The translations under genes and the position numbers were made by a program. The notes under the pieces are model-generated. The model did no database searches and was not told where the DNA came from. It saw only the letters and a list, made by a program, of their open reading frames with translations. From Lethocerus indicus (taxonomy: Eukaryota; Arthropoda; Insecta; Hemiptera; Belostomatidae), in contig JACDQD010000002.1 in assembly GCA_019843655.1 (NCBI GenBank), positions 10,490,393 through 10,554,392 of the forward strand: a stretch of 64,000 nt of DNA, given 5' to 3'. Of this stretch, positions 36,543 through 49,568 are shown piece by piece (within the stretch, counting starts at the first letter, position 1; each line of letters opens with the position of its first letter).

Positions 36543-39500
36543 GCTATTCCTCAATGTTTGCGTCATGTTGGTTGATTTTTCAGCTTCTATATGTAGGTAC
36601 AATTATTTGGTTATGTTAAGTCTGAACACGCATTTTTAAGGTAGGGCGAATACAATTCCTTTTATTATTGTTACAAATATATTTGAACCCACTGAAAATT
36701 GGTTTTAATGAAATTCAGATATATATTGGTTGAAACAAATCGAATGAGCTTGTTATATATATTGTGGTTGGTTAAAAATTCGTTACAGACGTGCATAACC
36801 GGTCTCAGCGAGACCGTACTGTTTCGCAGCCCCAGCTGCCAATCGTGGAAACCCTCGCGGTGACGGCAATACCGGCTACATATTTTTTTTTGGTATAGGG
36901 GGTGTTTACCCTATTTGTATTTCCATCTGTCTGTCTTATCTGTCATACCGGTCTTTCACTCACCCCGCCGCCGTAGCACTATGAGTGTTCATAGAGCCGT
37001 GTAATGCGGGTCGGTGGCCTCCCCACCGGTTCAAAGAGCGACAAAGCCCCCCTCCCTCGGCACCGCTACACCGACAACGTGTCACTGCCCCTAATGCATT
37101 TTATATTATTTACTACTTTTCCTGGAGGGGAGCCGGCTCTCGAGCATTCCCCAGATTCCGCGGGATATCCCCGGACCTTCCTTAATTTTCTCTTTACGGT
37201 CCCCCCCTCCACCCGTTTACTAGACGGGAGGGGGGTTAATTCCATCACTGCAACTGTTACTGAGTTGATTCTTAGACTCGCTTTCGTTACATTAACGAGC
37301 AAATGGGCGATGCGTTGGAAATTCAGCTACAACTGCAGACAGAATGCTTATTGTTGATCCACTGTCCACAATTTTATTTATTATAATCATCAGTGACTTT
37401 AGACAGAGTAGAGGAGAAGAAGATTTATATAATTTATTTTATTTTCCAGTTTTTAGTGATATTTCTTTAATAATTAACTGGGTCATTCATCTTGGTACAA
37501 GAAAATCTGTCATGCCCGTTACTTTGAGAAAAGATGTTAGTTTATAATATATAGTTTAATTATTTATTTTCGAGTGAATTATTAAGTCAACATTTCATAC
37601 CAAGCTACGTCTTCACATCATAAAAATACATGCGCTCAGCTATAAGACTGGAATTTGTCCAGCCGATGAAAAAAATATAAAATTTATGAAATTCATACCA
37701 TCCGAGAAACCTTTAAATGTCAAGATTATCCCAGTTTTCCCAAGTTAGGTATTTAAGAAAGGAAAAGTTTTATTCCGGCTTTCGAAATTGCATTTACTGT
37801 TTATGAAGGCACTCTCCGATCGCATTAACATATAGGAAGCTCCATCCGCAACAGACCTGCATAGTAATTTACTGACAATCTGGAGGAGCCAAATGGTCTC
37901 AATATTAATGATATAAATAATATTTATTACATAGAAAATGGCGTTACAACAGATCTTTACGACGCTAACTTTTTAATAGACAATATGAAGGGTTAAAAAA
38001 CTAGTTTTTAAGTTTTTCAAACAGGGCTTTGCATATTGTAATATGTAGTCTAATTTGCTTTTATATTTTCGTTCTTGCGGTCATACCAAGCTCGGAGCAC
38101 AAGGTACAGGAATGGCTGAACTGAGTCGGATATATCTAATCCTCGGTACGGGGATTTCATATTTGGTTTTGGGGCGGGACCAGGGCCCAGGGGCCTCACT
38201 CCTCTGGGCCGTCACTAAACTGCATTGTCGTCTCCCGAGCGACTATAATTCGGCGGCCGGTACTAGCGCCCGCGGCCCCGTTCCCTTTTGTGTCCTACCG
38301 GGGAAATGTCCCCGCTGTAAGTTGGGCACAAATCCGCAGTGGGAAGAAAATAACGGTGTCCCGTCGTTTGTTTGTATGCCTAAACCCCTCCCCTCCCACC
38401 GCTGCCGTTGATGTACGTCCGCTCACACGCACGAATCGTACAGACGCAAAAAAAGAATAACACGCGGCAGACCCTTAACAGGACTGTGCGTCCGGTGGAA
38501 GCATAATAATAAGCAGTTAGCCAGTACCAATTTATTCTAGTTTTATGGTAAAGTATGGACCTTATGCAAAATAATTTACCGGACTATATGAAATCACCGG
38601 ACTCTATCATCATTTAAATTATTATTACTTCCTGGTGAATGGGTAAAAAATAACCCACGGTAATTGTACCAGTAATCAGTTTTAAAGATTTCTTCTAAAA
38701 TAAGAACTATCAAATTAATTTCATAAAGTAGGATTAATTCAGATTAATTAAGAAAATGTGTAGAATAATCCACAAATGAGTATCAATGAGTATATGAGTA
38801 AAAAGAGATTAAGGGGAGTTTCGCTAGACTTCATAAAATCCAGTTAGCATAATTTTCTGTCCGAAATTTTTCAACCCGGCACCTGGTCACATCTCTACTG
38901 GCGATAAACATGTATCTTAGGGTCCTATTTATAGCTGGCGGAGGTTTGGAAACTATGTGTTATACGAACCATTTCAGAGATGGTTTCACAGTATGTCGGA
39001 CGCTGTCCCTGACGAGACGAACGGATCGGGAAGCGGTTAAGGTTAAGGGGCGTTTCATCATTTAATTTTTTGTAGTATATCACACTGGAATGATGGTTTC
39101 GAGGCCATTTCACTTACTGAATAGTTACCGAATTGAGCCCAATCCGATTTCTCTGATTTGAGCGATGGTAACGGGACAAAAAAATGTTTGCAGTATCACT
39201 GGCACCGTAATAATTCGCGGCCGAACACTGGCCACTGATCCTTCGGCGACAGATCGGCCAATCGGATGATGCTGAATGGGCGATTGAATTAAGCCCGTTT
39301 ATAAATTAGGGTTCAGAGATGGGGGATGAGGGAGGGCTGATTGCCACCTCCTGGAGGGCGGCACCCGCTTCTGAATAAAACACGAGCGCATATATCAAAA
39401 GGGCAGGAATGGCACAAACGGGCCCCCCACTCCTCAACTTCGCGACAGAATGGCACAGCGATGATTTTCAGTATTCGTTTTATTAGGCTAACTCGCATCT

Positions 39501-42500
39501 AAGGGGAAGTATTTAATATTTATCTTCACTGTTGCGATCTTCTGTCTCCGGTCGCTTATTCGAATCAATACTAGACTCAGTTCACCCCCTTCTCAGTAGC
39601 ATTCAGTTAGTAAATTAGTCAGCCACCTGACTTGAATGCTTCCAATTTTTGACGATGGCGGAGGACAAACTCGGTCTAGGAGAGGACCCAAAAACGAGTC
39701 TTCGACGACGTACAAACACTTATCATAGATTCCATGATCGTTCTCAAATGTATTAGCTGTAGCCGTTAGTATCTTTTTTACCAACTCGTACCACAATCAC
39801 TGATAGTATTATATTCTACTTTCATGTTATTTAAAAATTAAAACCGGTTGAATTTAAAAGTTTTTCCCCTTCAAACGAATCCAAAAATATTATCGAACAA
39901 CTTTCATTCCATCTTTGGCGGCTCACTACGTTTCAATATTTAGAGAGTTGTTCTTTTGCTGACCCGTGTATTACACAATAATAATTTATTCCGCGTTTAA
40001 ATATTAAATGAATTAATGTTTTTTTGACGTTGGATATTCCACTCGTCTGCGGATCATACTTTCGCGATAGCCGCAACCGGAATGAAACGGAACAGAAAAT
40101 TATGTGGAAGACAGACGACGCGAATGGATGGGGCGGCCGCAAATTAAATATTTCTCCGGTCAATCTGTACCGAATTTCGGTATTCCGCGTTGGTAGGCTC
40201 CACCCTCGTATCTATGACAGATTTGATTAGGGGTAGGGGCGGCGGGCCCTGAATTAAACAGGAGGGCGGCCCCAACTGTCCCGCACTGTTTCCGCATCCT
40301 GGCTGGCGCGATCAACACACCGCTAGAAACAAGAAGAAACAAACATAATATATTCATCGAACGGCCGCGAAAGGAAATCTCGGCACTCACTCTCTTGAGA
40401 CCAGAACGTTTTCCTTTGTAGTGCTTCTTTCTACAATTTCTACAAGGTTAAATTGAACTAATTTCCCTATACAATAAAATAAACTCGACTATTAGTTTAA
40501 ATTTTAGTTTGTCATAATCATAGGAATATTGTTACGGTGTGAACAAATTCATGATGAACTTGATTTTAGCGGCATAAATTGTTATAGTGCTTTATTCATT
40601 GGGTTTGATATTTATGTGAATTTCTTGACAAACCTTGCGTAGTTTACATTGTTTCTTTTCATCTAGCCTAAAACTATTTTGCTACTTGGCAGGAATTTTC
40701 CTTTATACTTACAAAGAAGGAGAATTATGAACTTCTATCATCAATCAATCATCATCATTATCAATTATCATCAATCGTATTTATTTTCTACAATAATCGG
40801 GCAAAATAAAATGAGGATTAATTGATAATAATACCAGCCCGACCTTTGATAATTAACAATGTGCGAATCAAAAGCATTGTACGTTCAGGAATCGGTATCG
40901 CGAATGAAATTCAATATTTGAAAGTATAATGAAAGATTTAAACATCGGATTGAGGATCAAAGTAGGAGGCAGCTCAAATATTTACTTTAAGGGGTGAAAG
41001 GAAAAGTGAACTGGAAGAGCCGCCCGGCGCAGAAACTGTCGGATCAAATAATCACGGTTGAAGTTGTCCAATTCAAATTATACTTTCTGGTTACGACCCC
41101 ATTGTATTTCAGTCTATTTGAGCCTCCTGTGCTGTGTAGACGGCAGATGGTAACGGTGCAGTTGACACTCTATTTGTAAGGGAAGGCTGGAGGCAGGAGG
41201 CTATCTATCTGATCCCACGTTGGAGCAGTCATTGCAAGCACTCTTACCTTGTTCAGTCACAATAATGATGTACGTTATTATTATTTATCCACTTGGCTCG
41301 TGGTAAATTATATATATTTACATAAAAATTATTTCAACAAGAAATAAATATTCACATGCAGGTAACTGAATTGAACTTGGTTTATCATCCTTTGTCACCT
41401 ATTATAAAGAAAAAGGATGACTTCATCAACAATTAAGATTTACAAAACCATAATAAGTATGTCAACTACGGGGTAGTACAGGCGAAAATGAAATAAATAA
41501 ATTGCATTCAACTACATCATCATTCACGACCAGGCCGTACACAAGACGAAAACATGTCCCTACGTACAGATTGTCAGAGTAGATAAATTAATTCGTAACC
41601 TAAATAGACATATATTGTAATAAGAGTAACCTTTTCATATATATTTTATATTACAACTGTAATATAACCTATCGTCCGCGGCTACATAAAACGGACACAA
41701 ATTTACTTTTCCATAATTTTAACTCGAGAAAGATGTTTCGACCCAATAATTTGATTCGTAATCTTTATTTCGGCAGTTATTTTTTCGTTGTAAATAGAGC
41801 GGGGATCAAATAACGAGTTTATTTACACTTGAAATTGTAAATGTCGACTGTCGGATCGAATTATTCGGTAGGGTTGAAAGCGACACCAATTTCCAGGGAC
41901 ACTATCTTCCGTATTGTGTAGGAGCGGGGTGCCGTAGTGTAAGGCGGGCAGATGGGCCTGCAGTTGACAGTGTATTAGTATATAATTACTGGTGGGCAGG
42001 AGAGGTGGGCACCGCCGAGGGGGAAAAGATATAGAGCGGTGGCTTTTTGAAGTCAGGGCCGCGTGTAATGCTAACCAAACAGGGCCGACACCCCTGATCG
42101 CTTTCAATTCGGCTGGCAGTCCACCGCCGGCCGGTGCCATCTGCCGCCGCCGCCCCCTTTCAACCCTTCCTAAATCACTGCTGAAGACCGCAAATTTCCT
42201 CAATCCTAAATAAACACCAGGCCCGCACACTTCATTAATTAGTTATTGTTTTAATTTATTGGTGATTTTCATTCTGTCGAACGATTTAGTGACATCCCCT
42301 CGAGCTTTATCTATGATAACAGCAGTTTAAAATACCTAATCGCATATAGTTCAACAAGTATCATGATAAGTAAGCAAGTACCTCATACATTTGATGGATA
42401 TAGCAGCCTCAAGAATTAAGTGCAACTAACTAATTAATGAATTATTTGTTTACAAAAATGGTATCGTCGTATCATTAATTTCTTTTACAATTCATATACC

Positions 42501-43085
42501 GAACGTAGTTGCGTATTTCAATGTCGCGGCATGGGGGGAACTACCGTTAGTAGGAGACTGTAACGGTTACATTGGTCTCATAGGGACTTGAAATGTCATT
42601 TCAGTCCTTTCATAGCGGGATAATGCTGACTACGGCAATAAATGGAAAAAACATTGGCCAAAGCATAAAACCAAATAGTAGTGTACGATCTAACGGAATA
42701 AACTATTTATATATCAGTCTAATATTTATTAGTGTAATATTTCTGCAATTGTCTTACAACTGCATGAGAAATTGAAATTATTACACCATTAAAAATATGT
42801 ACTACATTTATTTTCTTACAAGTGATAATTTGATAATATTATTGATACAGCATTAATGAACTAGCATAGTCATTGGCATTCATCATGTATTTAAGCATCC
42901 TCAAATTTAGATAAGCATTCACATTCTTAAATACATAGAATACTTCAGCGTCTCGTAATATTGGTCATTGAAGGACCTATACCTTCCACAGAACCTGTTC
43001 AGCCGTGAATTGTCCTAATTATTTGCCGTTTCGGTTTCTTCGTTTGAAAACCTGTTGTTATAATGCTACAGGTTTTTCTTTGCAG
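36543..43085. other. Non-coding stretch, no gene seen
   Basis: AT-rich DNA with GC-rich islands at about 37.0-37.3, 38.1-38.4, 40.1-40.35 and 42.0-42.2 kb. An imperfect ATC/CAA-type run lies at 40736-40781. A 7-bp-stem hairpin (CGGTCTC-AGC-GAGACCG) lies just upstream at about 36800-36820. Confidence 0.5.
40736..40781. repeat. Imperfect ATC-rich simple repeat
   Basis: Repeated ATCATCAAT-type units without a strict period. Confidence 0.75.
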
Positions 43086-43180
43086 ATCTCACTGATTTTC
43101 ATAAGTGCTTAGAGGAAGAGAAGCCAAAACCGCCGAAAATTACCGATTCAATGGAATCAATCACCCTCTCCAGTAAATAA
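43086..43180 (+). CDS. Candidate 3'-terminal exon, unidentified gene
   Basis: A long pyrimidine tract and acceptor (GGTTTTTCTTTGCAG) lead into a single open frame of 30 codons ending in TAA. It starts with two bases of a split codon, reads LTDFHKCLEEEKPKPPKITD and continues about ten residues to the stop. The other two frames close early. The hydrophilic, Lys/Pro/Glu-rich composition is typical of a C-terminal tail. An AATAAA polyadenylation signal lies about 145 bp downstream at 43325-43330. No upstream exon can be assigned and the protein is not recognised. Of the candidate exons in this window, this is among the more convincing, but it is unproven. Confidence 0.3.
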
Positions 43181-43324
43181 ACGGAGTCTCGCTCCCTACC
43201 GAAGCCCCCGCCATAGCCCAGTTGTCTTTCTTATTAAGTGCCTCAATGCTTCCTGATTCCTTATTTTCCCTCTGTGCTTCTTAGATTCCGAGTAGAAGTT
43301 AGGATATATCGGTTGTGGATTTCA

Positions 43325-43330
43325 AATAAA
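43325..43330 (+). terminator. Possible polyadenylation signal AATAAA
   Basis: The hexamer lies about 145 bp after the stop of the candidate terminal exon at 43086-43180. AATAAA is common in AT-rich DNA, so it matters only if that exon is real. Confidence 0.2.
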
Positions 43331-44146
43331 CTATTACAAATTAACTATATTACGTTTCTAAATTTGCATGCCTTCATTTAAGTTTTTTATTATTATAACT
43401 CCTGATACTACTCAAGTCCTGGTTATTCGTTTTGATTCCATATTGTGATAAAATCGTTTCTCAAGTGGAATTATCTATTTTAATATATAAGAAGCATATG
43501 CAATGAGATTTAGAAAACCATTTACTTATTGCTTACCCAGTCATATTTGTCAACTGATGGAGTTGTTGATTAATGTTCTTGGTGAGAGTGTAAAGATCTG
43601 CTAAGTGCTGTACTCTCGCGAGAGCTCATGCTACCTGCCAAGGTTGGCGACCCCCTCTTGACCATGACTTTTCTCGCCGCCAGTTTATATATATACTTTT
43701 CCATGAAGGAACGCGCGGGAGACCCAACAATCTGATAAACATTTTTATCTGGCCAGTTCATGAAATGCCACTGTGCACTCTTGTTTTTTATGGAACATTG
43801 TTGTCAACAGTCGGGTCTAATTGTAAATTTAAAATAAATGGTGTTTAATAACCTGCGAGGAAATTTAATGGTATTATTGAATGGTATATAAAATAAAAGT
43901 TATATACCGTTTCAAATATTTAGGAATTACACTTTCAGTTGTTTTCAAAAATATCTGCATTGTAAACTATTGACCGGTAAACCTAGATAATAACCTAGAT
44001 ATCATTGCTTATTTTTTTGCATTCAATCTTGATTGGGTATATTTAAGTTATTTGTGGAATATTAGTATGAGAAATTATACTTAACGTTCCATAATATCAC
44101 ATTTTGACTAAATGGAAGCAGGGGTTCACAAAGTAACAAAAATATC

Positions 44147-44348
44147 TGTTATATTGTAGTTGGTGCACTTACCTCATTCGTTACCAAACTACGATTTTCG
44201 CACTCCAAAATCGTGACTTTGTGTGTGTTGAATAAAAAGAAATTGAGAGCCACATTTTCACCTGGTGACCGTCTTATTGAGGTTCGAGGGAATATATATC
44301 TGTATTTAATTTCTTTGGACCATTAACCGTTTGGAGCCCAAGATAGAA
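44147..44348 (-). CDS. Candidate exon with consensus donor, unidentified
   Basis: On the minus strand one frame is open for about 58 codons. It includes SPGENVALNFFLFNTHKVTI followed closely by LECENRSLVTNE. After NE there is a perfect donor, GAG|GTAAGT, at 44173; if unspliced the frame ends nine codons later. The mix of hydrophobic and charged residues is protein-like and differs from the low-complexity frames elsewhere. The acceptor side is weak (AAATACAG near 44310). It could equally be part of a decayed mobile element together with the stretch at 45060-45640 on the same strand. Confidence 0.25.
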
Positions 44349-45059
44349 CTCCAGTATTAGATTGAATGAAAGTAGGAAAATTTACGAGTTAGCCTAACAG
44401 CCTTTGAGAATTGAACCGTAAATAAATAATGTGAACGGTGGAACAGATTTAGCTCGGATTGCATGACGGTCAGTCAATGAGGATTTATATTTGTAGCCGG
44501 GTATGATATTGGATGTCCGGGCTCATATGCCAACCTGCCAAATGGAGGCCGATCGGCATAACTGAGCTCCAGATAAGAGACCCGGTTATAATTACCGGTG
44601 ACCCATATCATCTAAATATCATCCCCGGCGCTGGCACTATATTTAGTGGCGGCTCGACCTCGACTGGCCCGCCTTTCGTTCTAAACAGCCTTTCGCCGCC
44701 CACTTATTTACCCTCTTCTGTTTACAAATTTGTCCCAATTGATAGATAGAAATAGCGGCCATTTGCCAGGTCGATAGGCAACAGTTTTCACGCCCCTTTA
44801 CCCATTACAAACTAGCTGTTTCCACCTTCTACATGTACTATCTAAAAGTGTCGTCGATTTGTCGTTATATGGTATTATATTATCTTATGACTTCGAATTT
44901 AACTGGTTGAGAATTCGTCCAAATATTTCCCCCTTATTAAAAATATAACATGAAAGTGATGTATCATTTTTATATTATTTGTATTTATGATATATTATTA
45001 CAAAGGAAGATAATAAAATAAAATAAATAATTTTAATCTGGTGCTTGTCACACATTGAT

Positions 45060-45640
45060 TTATTAAGTATTTTCATATTTCTTTAAGTTTTCATAATAGT
45101 CAAGCACATAATTGATTCTGAATTTTCATTACTCAGGCGGGTCCTATTTTTCGATTCTTTATTATTTGTTCTTATCCTTGAACTCACCCGAGTTCAAGCA
45201 AAACTGATTCGGGTGCATTTTCGGCAAAACAGGGTTACTAATTAAATCTAGTAACGATTTTAAATTTGGAAAATCAGAAAAGCGATCAATCAAATTATCA
45301 ATCTTTTTATATAGCCAGTCCTAAAGTTGGCATTGATCTTTTTGGAAACTTTCTTATAATTAGGATAATGGACTTGATCCCTGACTTTAATAGGGTTCGA
45401 AATAGATTTAACTTGCATTGAAAAGACAAAGTGTGAGCGTGAAGTTGAGAAATCAATTGATCCGTGCCCCGAAGTCGGATATTTAACGTATTTAAATGTG
45501 ATCAAAGTCACACAACCAATCCGAACTGTTAATTTCTGGATCGTCTTTGTGTTTTTAGCTATGAAACTTTCAATGGCATTGATTAAATTTAGTTTCTTTC
45601 AAGTCTTTTATTGGTCCTTTCAACTTATCGCATTGGAGGT
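45060..45640 (-). pseudogene. Multi-frameshifted coding-like stretch, unidentified
   Basis: Consecutive minus-strand open segments abut or overlap in different frames. First is a block with LKGPIKDLKETKFNQC, then one of about 85 codons containing ESFIAKNTKTIQKL and GHGSIDFSTSRSHF. Next comes one containing YKKIDNLIDRFSDFPNLKSL, ending EFKDKNK, and last one containing NRTRLSNENSESIMCL. Each segment takes over close to where the previous one stops, which is how a real coding sequence looks after several indels. No catalytic motif or family is recognised. A retroelement gag-like or host pseudogene origin is possible. The 22-nt perfect hairpin at 45177-45198 lies inside it. Confidence 0.3.
45177..45198. 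repeat. Perfect hairpin, 9-bp stem, 4-nt loop
   Basis: CTTGAACTC, loop ACCC, GAGTTCAAG. It sits within the frameshifted coding-like stretch on the minus strand. No poly-T follows, so a terminator role is not suggested. Confidence 0.75.
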
Positions 45641-46077
45641 TGGCACGTCCCGACGTTGGAGCGTGTTCAGAAGCGGAAGATATCGGAATTTTAATAATAG
45701 GGACTCGCAACAAAGTTTCTGCCGGTAGGATTATGTACAATGCTTACACCTTACACAGATCTCCCCTAGGCGGGATAAGTTACAGAGGGACTTTGTTGAA
45801 GGAAACTCTCGGCTTCAGCCGCTTAAAGGCGGCCATTATGCGTGTCCAAAACTGGAGGTATGTCACAAACAACTTTGAGAGGTTTTGGCACAATAGAAAT
45901 GGCAATTATGAAAAGCGGACAGAGAATAATAGGCTGGTTTGAGCCGGGTGACAAATGGGCGCTATTAATCTCCCTCTAGTGGAATTAAGAGTGGACGACA
46001 ACCGCTTACATTCATTTTGTTGGGCCCGGCTTTGTAAGGATCCCTTGAAAAATGAAATAACAAATGAATACCGCCAC

Positions 46078-46096
46078 TTTCTTCTTCTTCTTCTTC
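46078..46096. repeat. (CTT)n microsatellite
   Basis: About six CTT units; on the minus strand they encode a short Glu run. Confidence 0.9.
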
Positions 46097-48354
46097 GAGG
46101 GAAGAAGTTATGAATTGGATGGGCGGCGGGCGTAGTGGCGGGGATTTGTCTGTGAAAAGCCCGAGCCAGGCTGCCATTTCTCTCTGGGGCCCAGTTTGGA
46201 CACCTTTATAAATGCCGGCTCAACTGAAAATAATACGGCCCCTCCCCTCCGCTCAACTTGTTTACAAGATCCGAAAGGATTAAACTGAGAGGGGGAGGAC
46301 CACTAAGAAGAAGAATATTAATAGGGGGAGGCAATCCCGACCGAGGAAATGTATCAGTAGAAATTTCACCATGCTCTTTCTTCGAGTTGTATGAAATATA
46401 ATGATATCAGAAGACAGTGGAGAATATTTTGCTCAATAAGAGTATTCACAATAAAGTATTATAAATCCTAGATATTTGATCGATTTTCATAGAATCAGTC
46501 GTTTTGGATGATCATCCAAAGGGGGCGGGGGAGATGATACTAGATCGGCTCTTATGTATAGGTAGTATTGAAAATAAAGAGGGACCATCCCGTATGAAAC
46601 ATTTTGCTCAATAGGGTTGGAATGGTGGGGGTCCTACTTGCCACCGGTTTAAAGCGATAGCCCTTCGCGCTGCCCTGGGGTGTGGCCCGCACCCACAAAG
46701 GGATTTGTCACCCCAAACCAGGACCACGTCTTCGGCACCGTCTAACTGATAACTTTCCAACACTCGATTATCCAAATAGACATTTAAGTAAATAAACACC
46801 GCACTGTAGCACATTATAGATGATCATTAGAAGCAGAAAAAAACAAAAAAATGTCTATCGGGAAGTGAAATGTAAAATTATTTACTATTTTCATATATTT
46901 TGCAACGACGAATTGTGTGAGAGTAAGCGAACACCGATTGAGCGTTCTGTTTGTTATGTAGGTAACGTTTTTCTAATAAATAGACTAATAATAGCTCAAT
47001 TAATAATGGAAATGGATTAATAATTAAAAGTAGAATATTATATTTCGACAGACAACAAAACTGTCATAAGAACTGAAAATGGCCGTCACGAATATCGGTA
47101 GGTACAATTAAAAAAATGGCAATTATTTTTCGTTCATAATATGGTCCAGAATTGATAACCAGTTGGGCCGGTGTTTACCATATACATTGAAATAATATCA
47201 CCTTCGGATAATTTGAATTTAAAGCATACCCGTCTGTTTTACCAAAAAATGCATATTTCCTAATAAATATGGTGTCATATGCTATAACATTCCGGTGATT
47301 TGAAATTCCAACAAATGGTGGCACATCCGTTAAGATTTTCCTCCCCATATTAATTAATTTGGCCTTCGGTCTATTCATTGGGATCCACTCGGTTTGCTAT
47401 ATGACTAAATTAAAATAACGAATGTCTTATATTTTTATATTACTGTCAATTACCCTGGTCATTTACAAGTGGACCTGTACTTGGCCAGTATTCTTTTCAA
47501 ACTCGCCGGTATTTTCAGCTCCTCGAAATAGGACGAGCGGCCAAATATTTTGGGCCGAGTCTCAAAAGAGAGCACCGACAGTAAAGCGCAACAGAAGTGA
47601 CCGAGGGGACAATGGGAGGGCGGATCAAATTTAATGAGGTCTTTGAGCGGGGGAAGGCCCGGCCCCGGAACGGCCCTTTGCCGGGGCCACGGCGACAATG
47701 GCCGTAAACCGAGGAGTGGCCAGTGGCGGCCCGCTTTCAAATGGGAAGCTCTTTTTCAATAAATTCCTCCTCAGGGATGAGCCCTTCAGGTTTTGAAGCG
47801 CTCTTCGGGCAGCTCACACAGCGATATTTTGCGTACTACCCCGACAACGTACAATAATCTGGGACCTGTCTCTGAACGAACTAGAGGATGCGGTTCCCCA
47901 TTGCCTCCCCGAGCCACTATGTGGTGGCATCAAAGGGGTCTTTTGCGTTCATCATTCTACTTTAACATAAAGCGTAGATGTTGTAATATACAATTCAGAT
48001 ATCATAACAAAAAACATCTCCCTCAACAAAGAAAAAAACGATATAATCCCGGAGTTTTAGAAACAGTGACAATTTTATTTAGTGTTTTTGTGAAACAACG
48101 ATTGTAAAAATATCCACGTTGACAGAGATTAGTGATCACTGCTTTCAATGTAATCTCTTTAAACCGGATTAATTGGGTATTATAGGGGCCGAGCGGTGTT
48201 GGAGGTGGCGGCGGCGGGCTGTAAAGGGAGAGCCGGCCAGTAATGGCGGAGCCCACTAAAACTAGGAGAGCCTTAGCCTCGCCCCCAATATTTCCTTTTT
48301 ATTACACGACGGTGGTAGACGGAGGTGGTCACGTGGTGGGGCAGAGGGGATGGT
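46097..48354. other. Non-coding stretch, no gene seen
   Basis: GC-rich blocks at 46.6-46.8 and 47.6-47.75 kb lie in AT-rich DNA. The block at 47674-47693 (CCCTTTGCCGGGGCCACGGC) recurs with one base missing at 50019-50037. Confidence 0.5.
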
Positions 48355-48740
48355 TTTCCCACTCTCTCGATCTGCCTCTCGGTTCACGTTCTCGCTCTCA
48401 CTCTCGCCTTCCTGGCACCCCTCCCTACCCCTCGCCTCCTTCCACCGCTTCTCACCGCCGCACACCGTGGGCCCCGCCGGACACGTCAATATCGCTCTGG
48501 TAAGCCCACCCCTTCCCCCATTCACCCCTACACACACACACGCGCGCACACCAACAGGCGCTCGCCCTGCCCTGTCAGCTCTGCACGTTCGCAGCCTCAA
48601 ACTACTGCCCCCCCCGCCCACGACCTATTCCTCCCACATCCCTTCATCCCTCGCCAGCCATCTCACGTCTTTCTCTGTCCCTGTCCACCGCCCTCTTTTT
48701 GATATCTCGCTGTCTCTTTCTCGTTCTTTCCCCCCTCACT
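48355..48740. other. Long pyrimidine-rich (plus-strand) tract
   Basis: About 385 bp are dominated by C and T with scattered CTCTC, CCCTCC and CACACA motifs and almost no purine runs. The many overlapping open frames (Ser, Pro, Leu, His rich) are composition artefacts. Such tracts occur near GAGA-factor-bound promoters, but no transcription start can be placed. Confidence 0.6.
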
Positions 48741-49436
48741 CTATGTTCTGTATGTCAGCAAAACCCATAGAGGAAGTAAAAGGCGGATGGGAGTGTGGGG
48801 TGGCGCTGTTCCTTCTCCGTGGGACGTTCTAATTACTTTTTCTTTCTGAATCGGACATAAGCGGGTTCTCTTTTCCCCAGGCCCAAGCCGTCCTGGATGG
48901 CTTTCATGTTGAAAGGGGCAACCGACCTCCCCAACCTCTGCCGAGGATACCATCCGTTATTGTGTCTCCCTTTGGTGATATTAAAATATTCTGCAATTCA
49001 GAGCCACTGGACACGATACATACATACACCAGGTAGTTACGATGAAACAAATATGCAATGTATATATTTTTAATGAATGTATTGTTGGACAGAATACTAC
49101 CGGCTGTTCTGAGCTTAAAAATATTTTTAAAATTATATATTTCGGTAATTATATATAAGGCAATATTTTGAATTTACTGGTAACATTTCGGAAAGAAGAA
49201 TATATTTCGGTCGAACAACAGTTTTCAACAGTTTGTGTCTTCTGATCTTATCGTGAGCCCAAACGGTTCGCTCTTACCGTGGTAGAAACCTATAAAGTGA
49301 AGATCTTTCGCAGTTTATGACGTCCGCACAATCAGATTTGTAGCGGTCACCGAAGTGTCACATCGCTGGCACAGATTGTCCCTCGATGAAGGATTATCTC
49401 GCGATCTGACCTGCGATATTTCTGATTTTTTCGTAC

Positions 49437-49568
49437 CTTTAGTTTGTATTCTAGCGTTACTATATTCGTCTCCATTTAATACGAATAATTGCGAATTTTG
49501 CACAATAAATTTCCTCATGTCTAGTAACGAATGATACTCGTCATGTAGGAATAATTTTTCTGACATCA
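49437..49568 (-). CDS. Candidate 132-nt internal exon, unidentified
   Basis: The minus strand has an excellent pyrimidine tract and acceptor (TCCGCTGGCCTGTTTCAG), 132 nt with an open frame, and a donor AAAG|GTACGA. The frame reads MSEKLFLHDEYHSLLDMRKF, then continues through QLFVLNGDEYSNARIQTK. The Met codon is two bases inside the exon and need not be a start. Composition is balanced and protein-like. The frame stays open upstream and downstream of the splice sites, so an unspliced 100-codon reading is also possible. The protein is not recognised. Confidence 0.3.

Noticed and set aside
38925..39113. 62-codon minus-strand frame with polar, protein-like composition
   Set aside because: No splice signals at its ends and no recognised motif; internal GAAACCATC repeats explain part of the apparent order.
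40736..40781. ATC-rich run as a possible CRISPR-like array
   Set aside because: It has no regular repeat-spacer structure. It is an imperfect simple repeat in eukaryotic-looking DNA.
48325..48832. 125- and 160-codon Ser/Pro/Leu-rich frames
   Set aside because: The composition follows the pyrimidine-rich tract. Several frames are open at once, as expected when TAA, TAG and TGA are rare.
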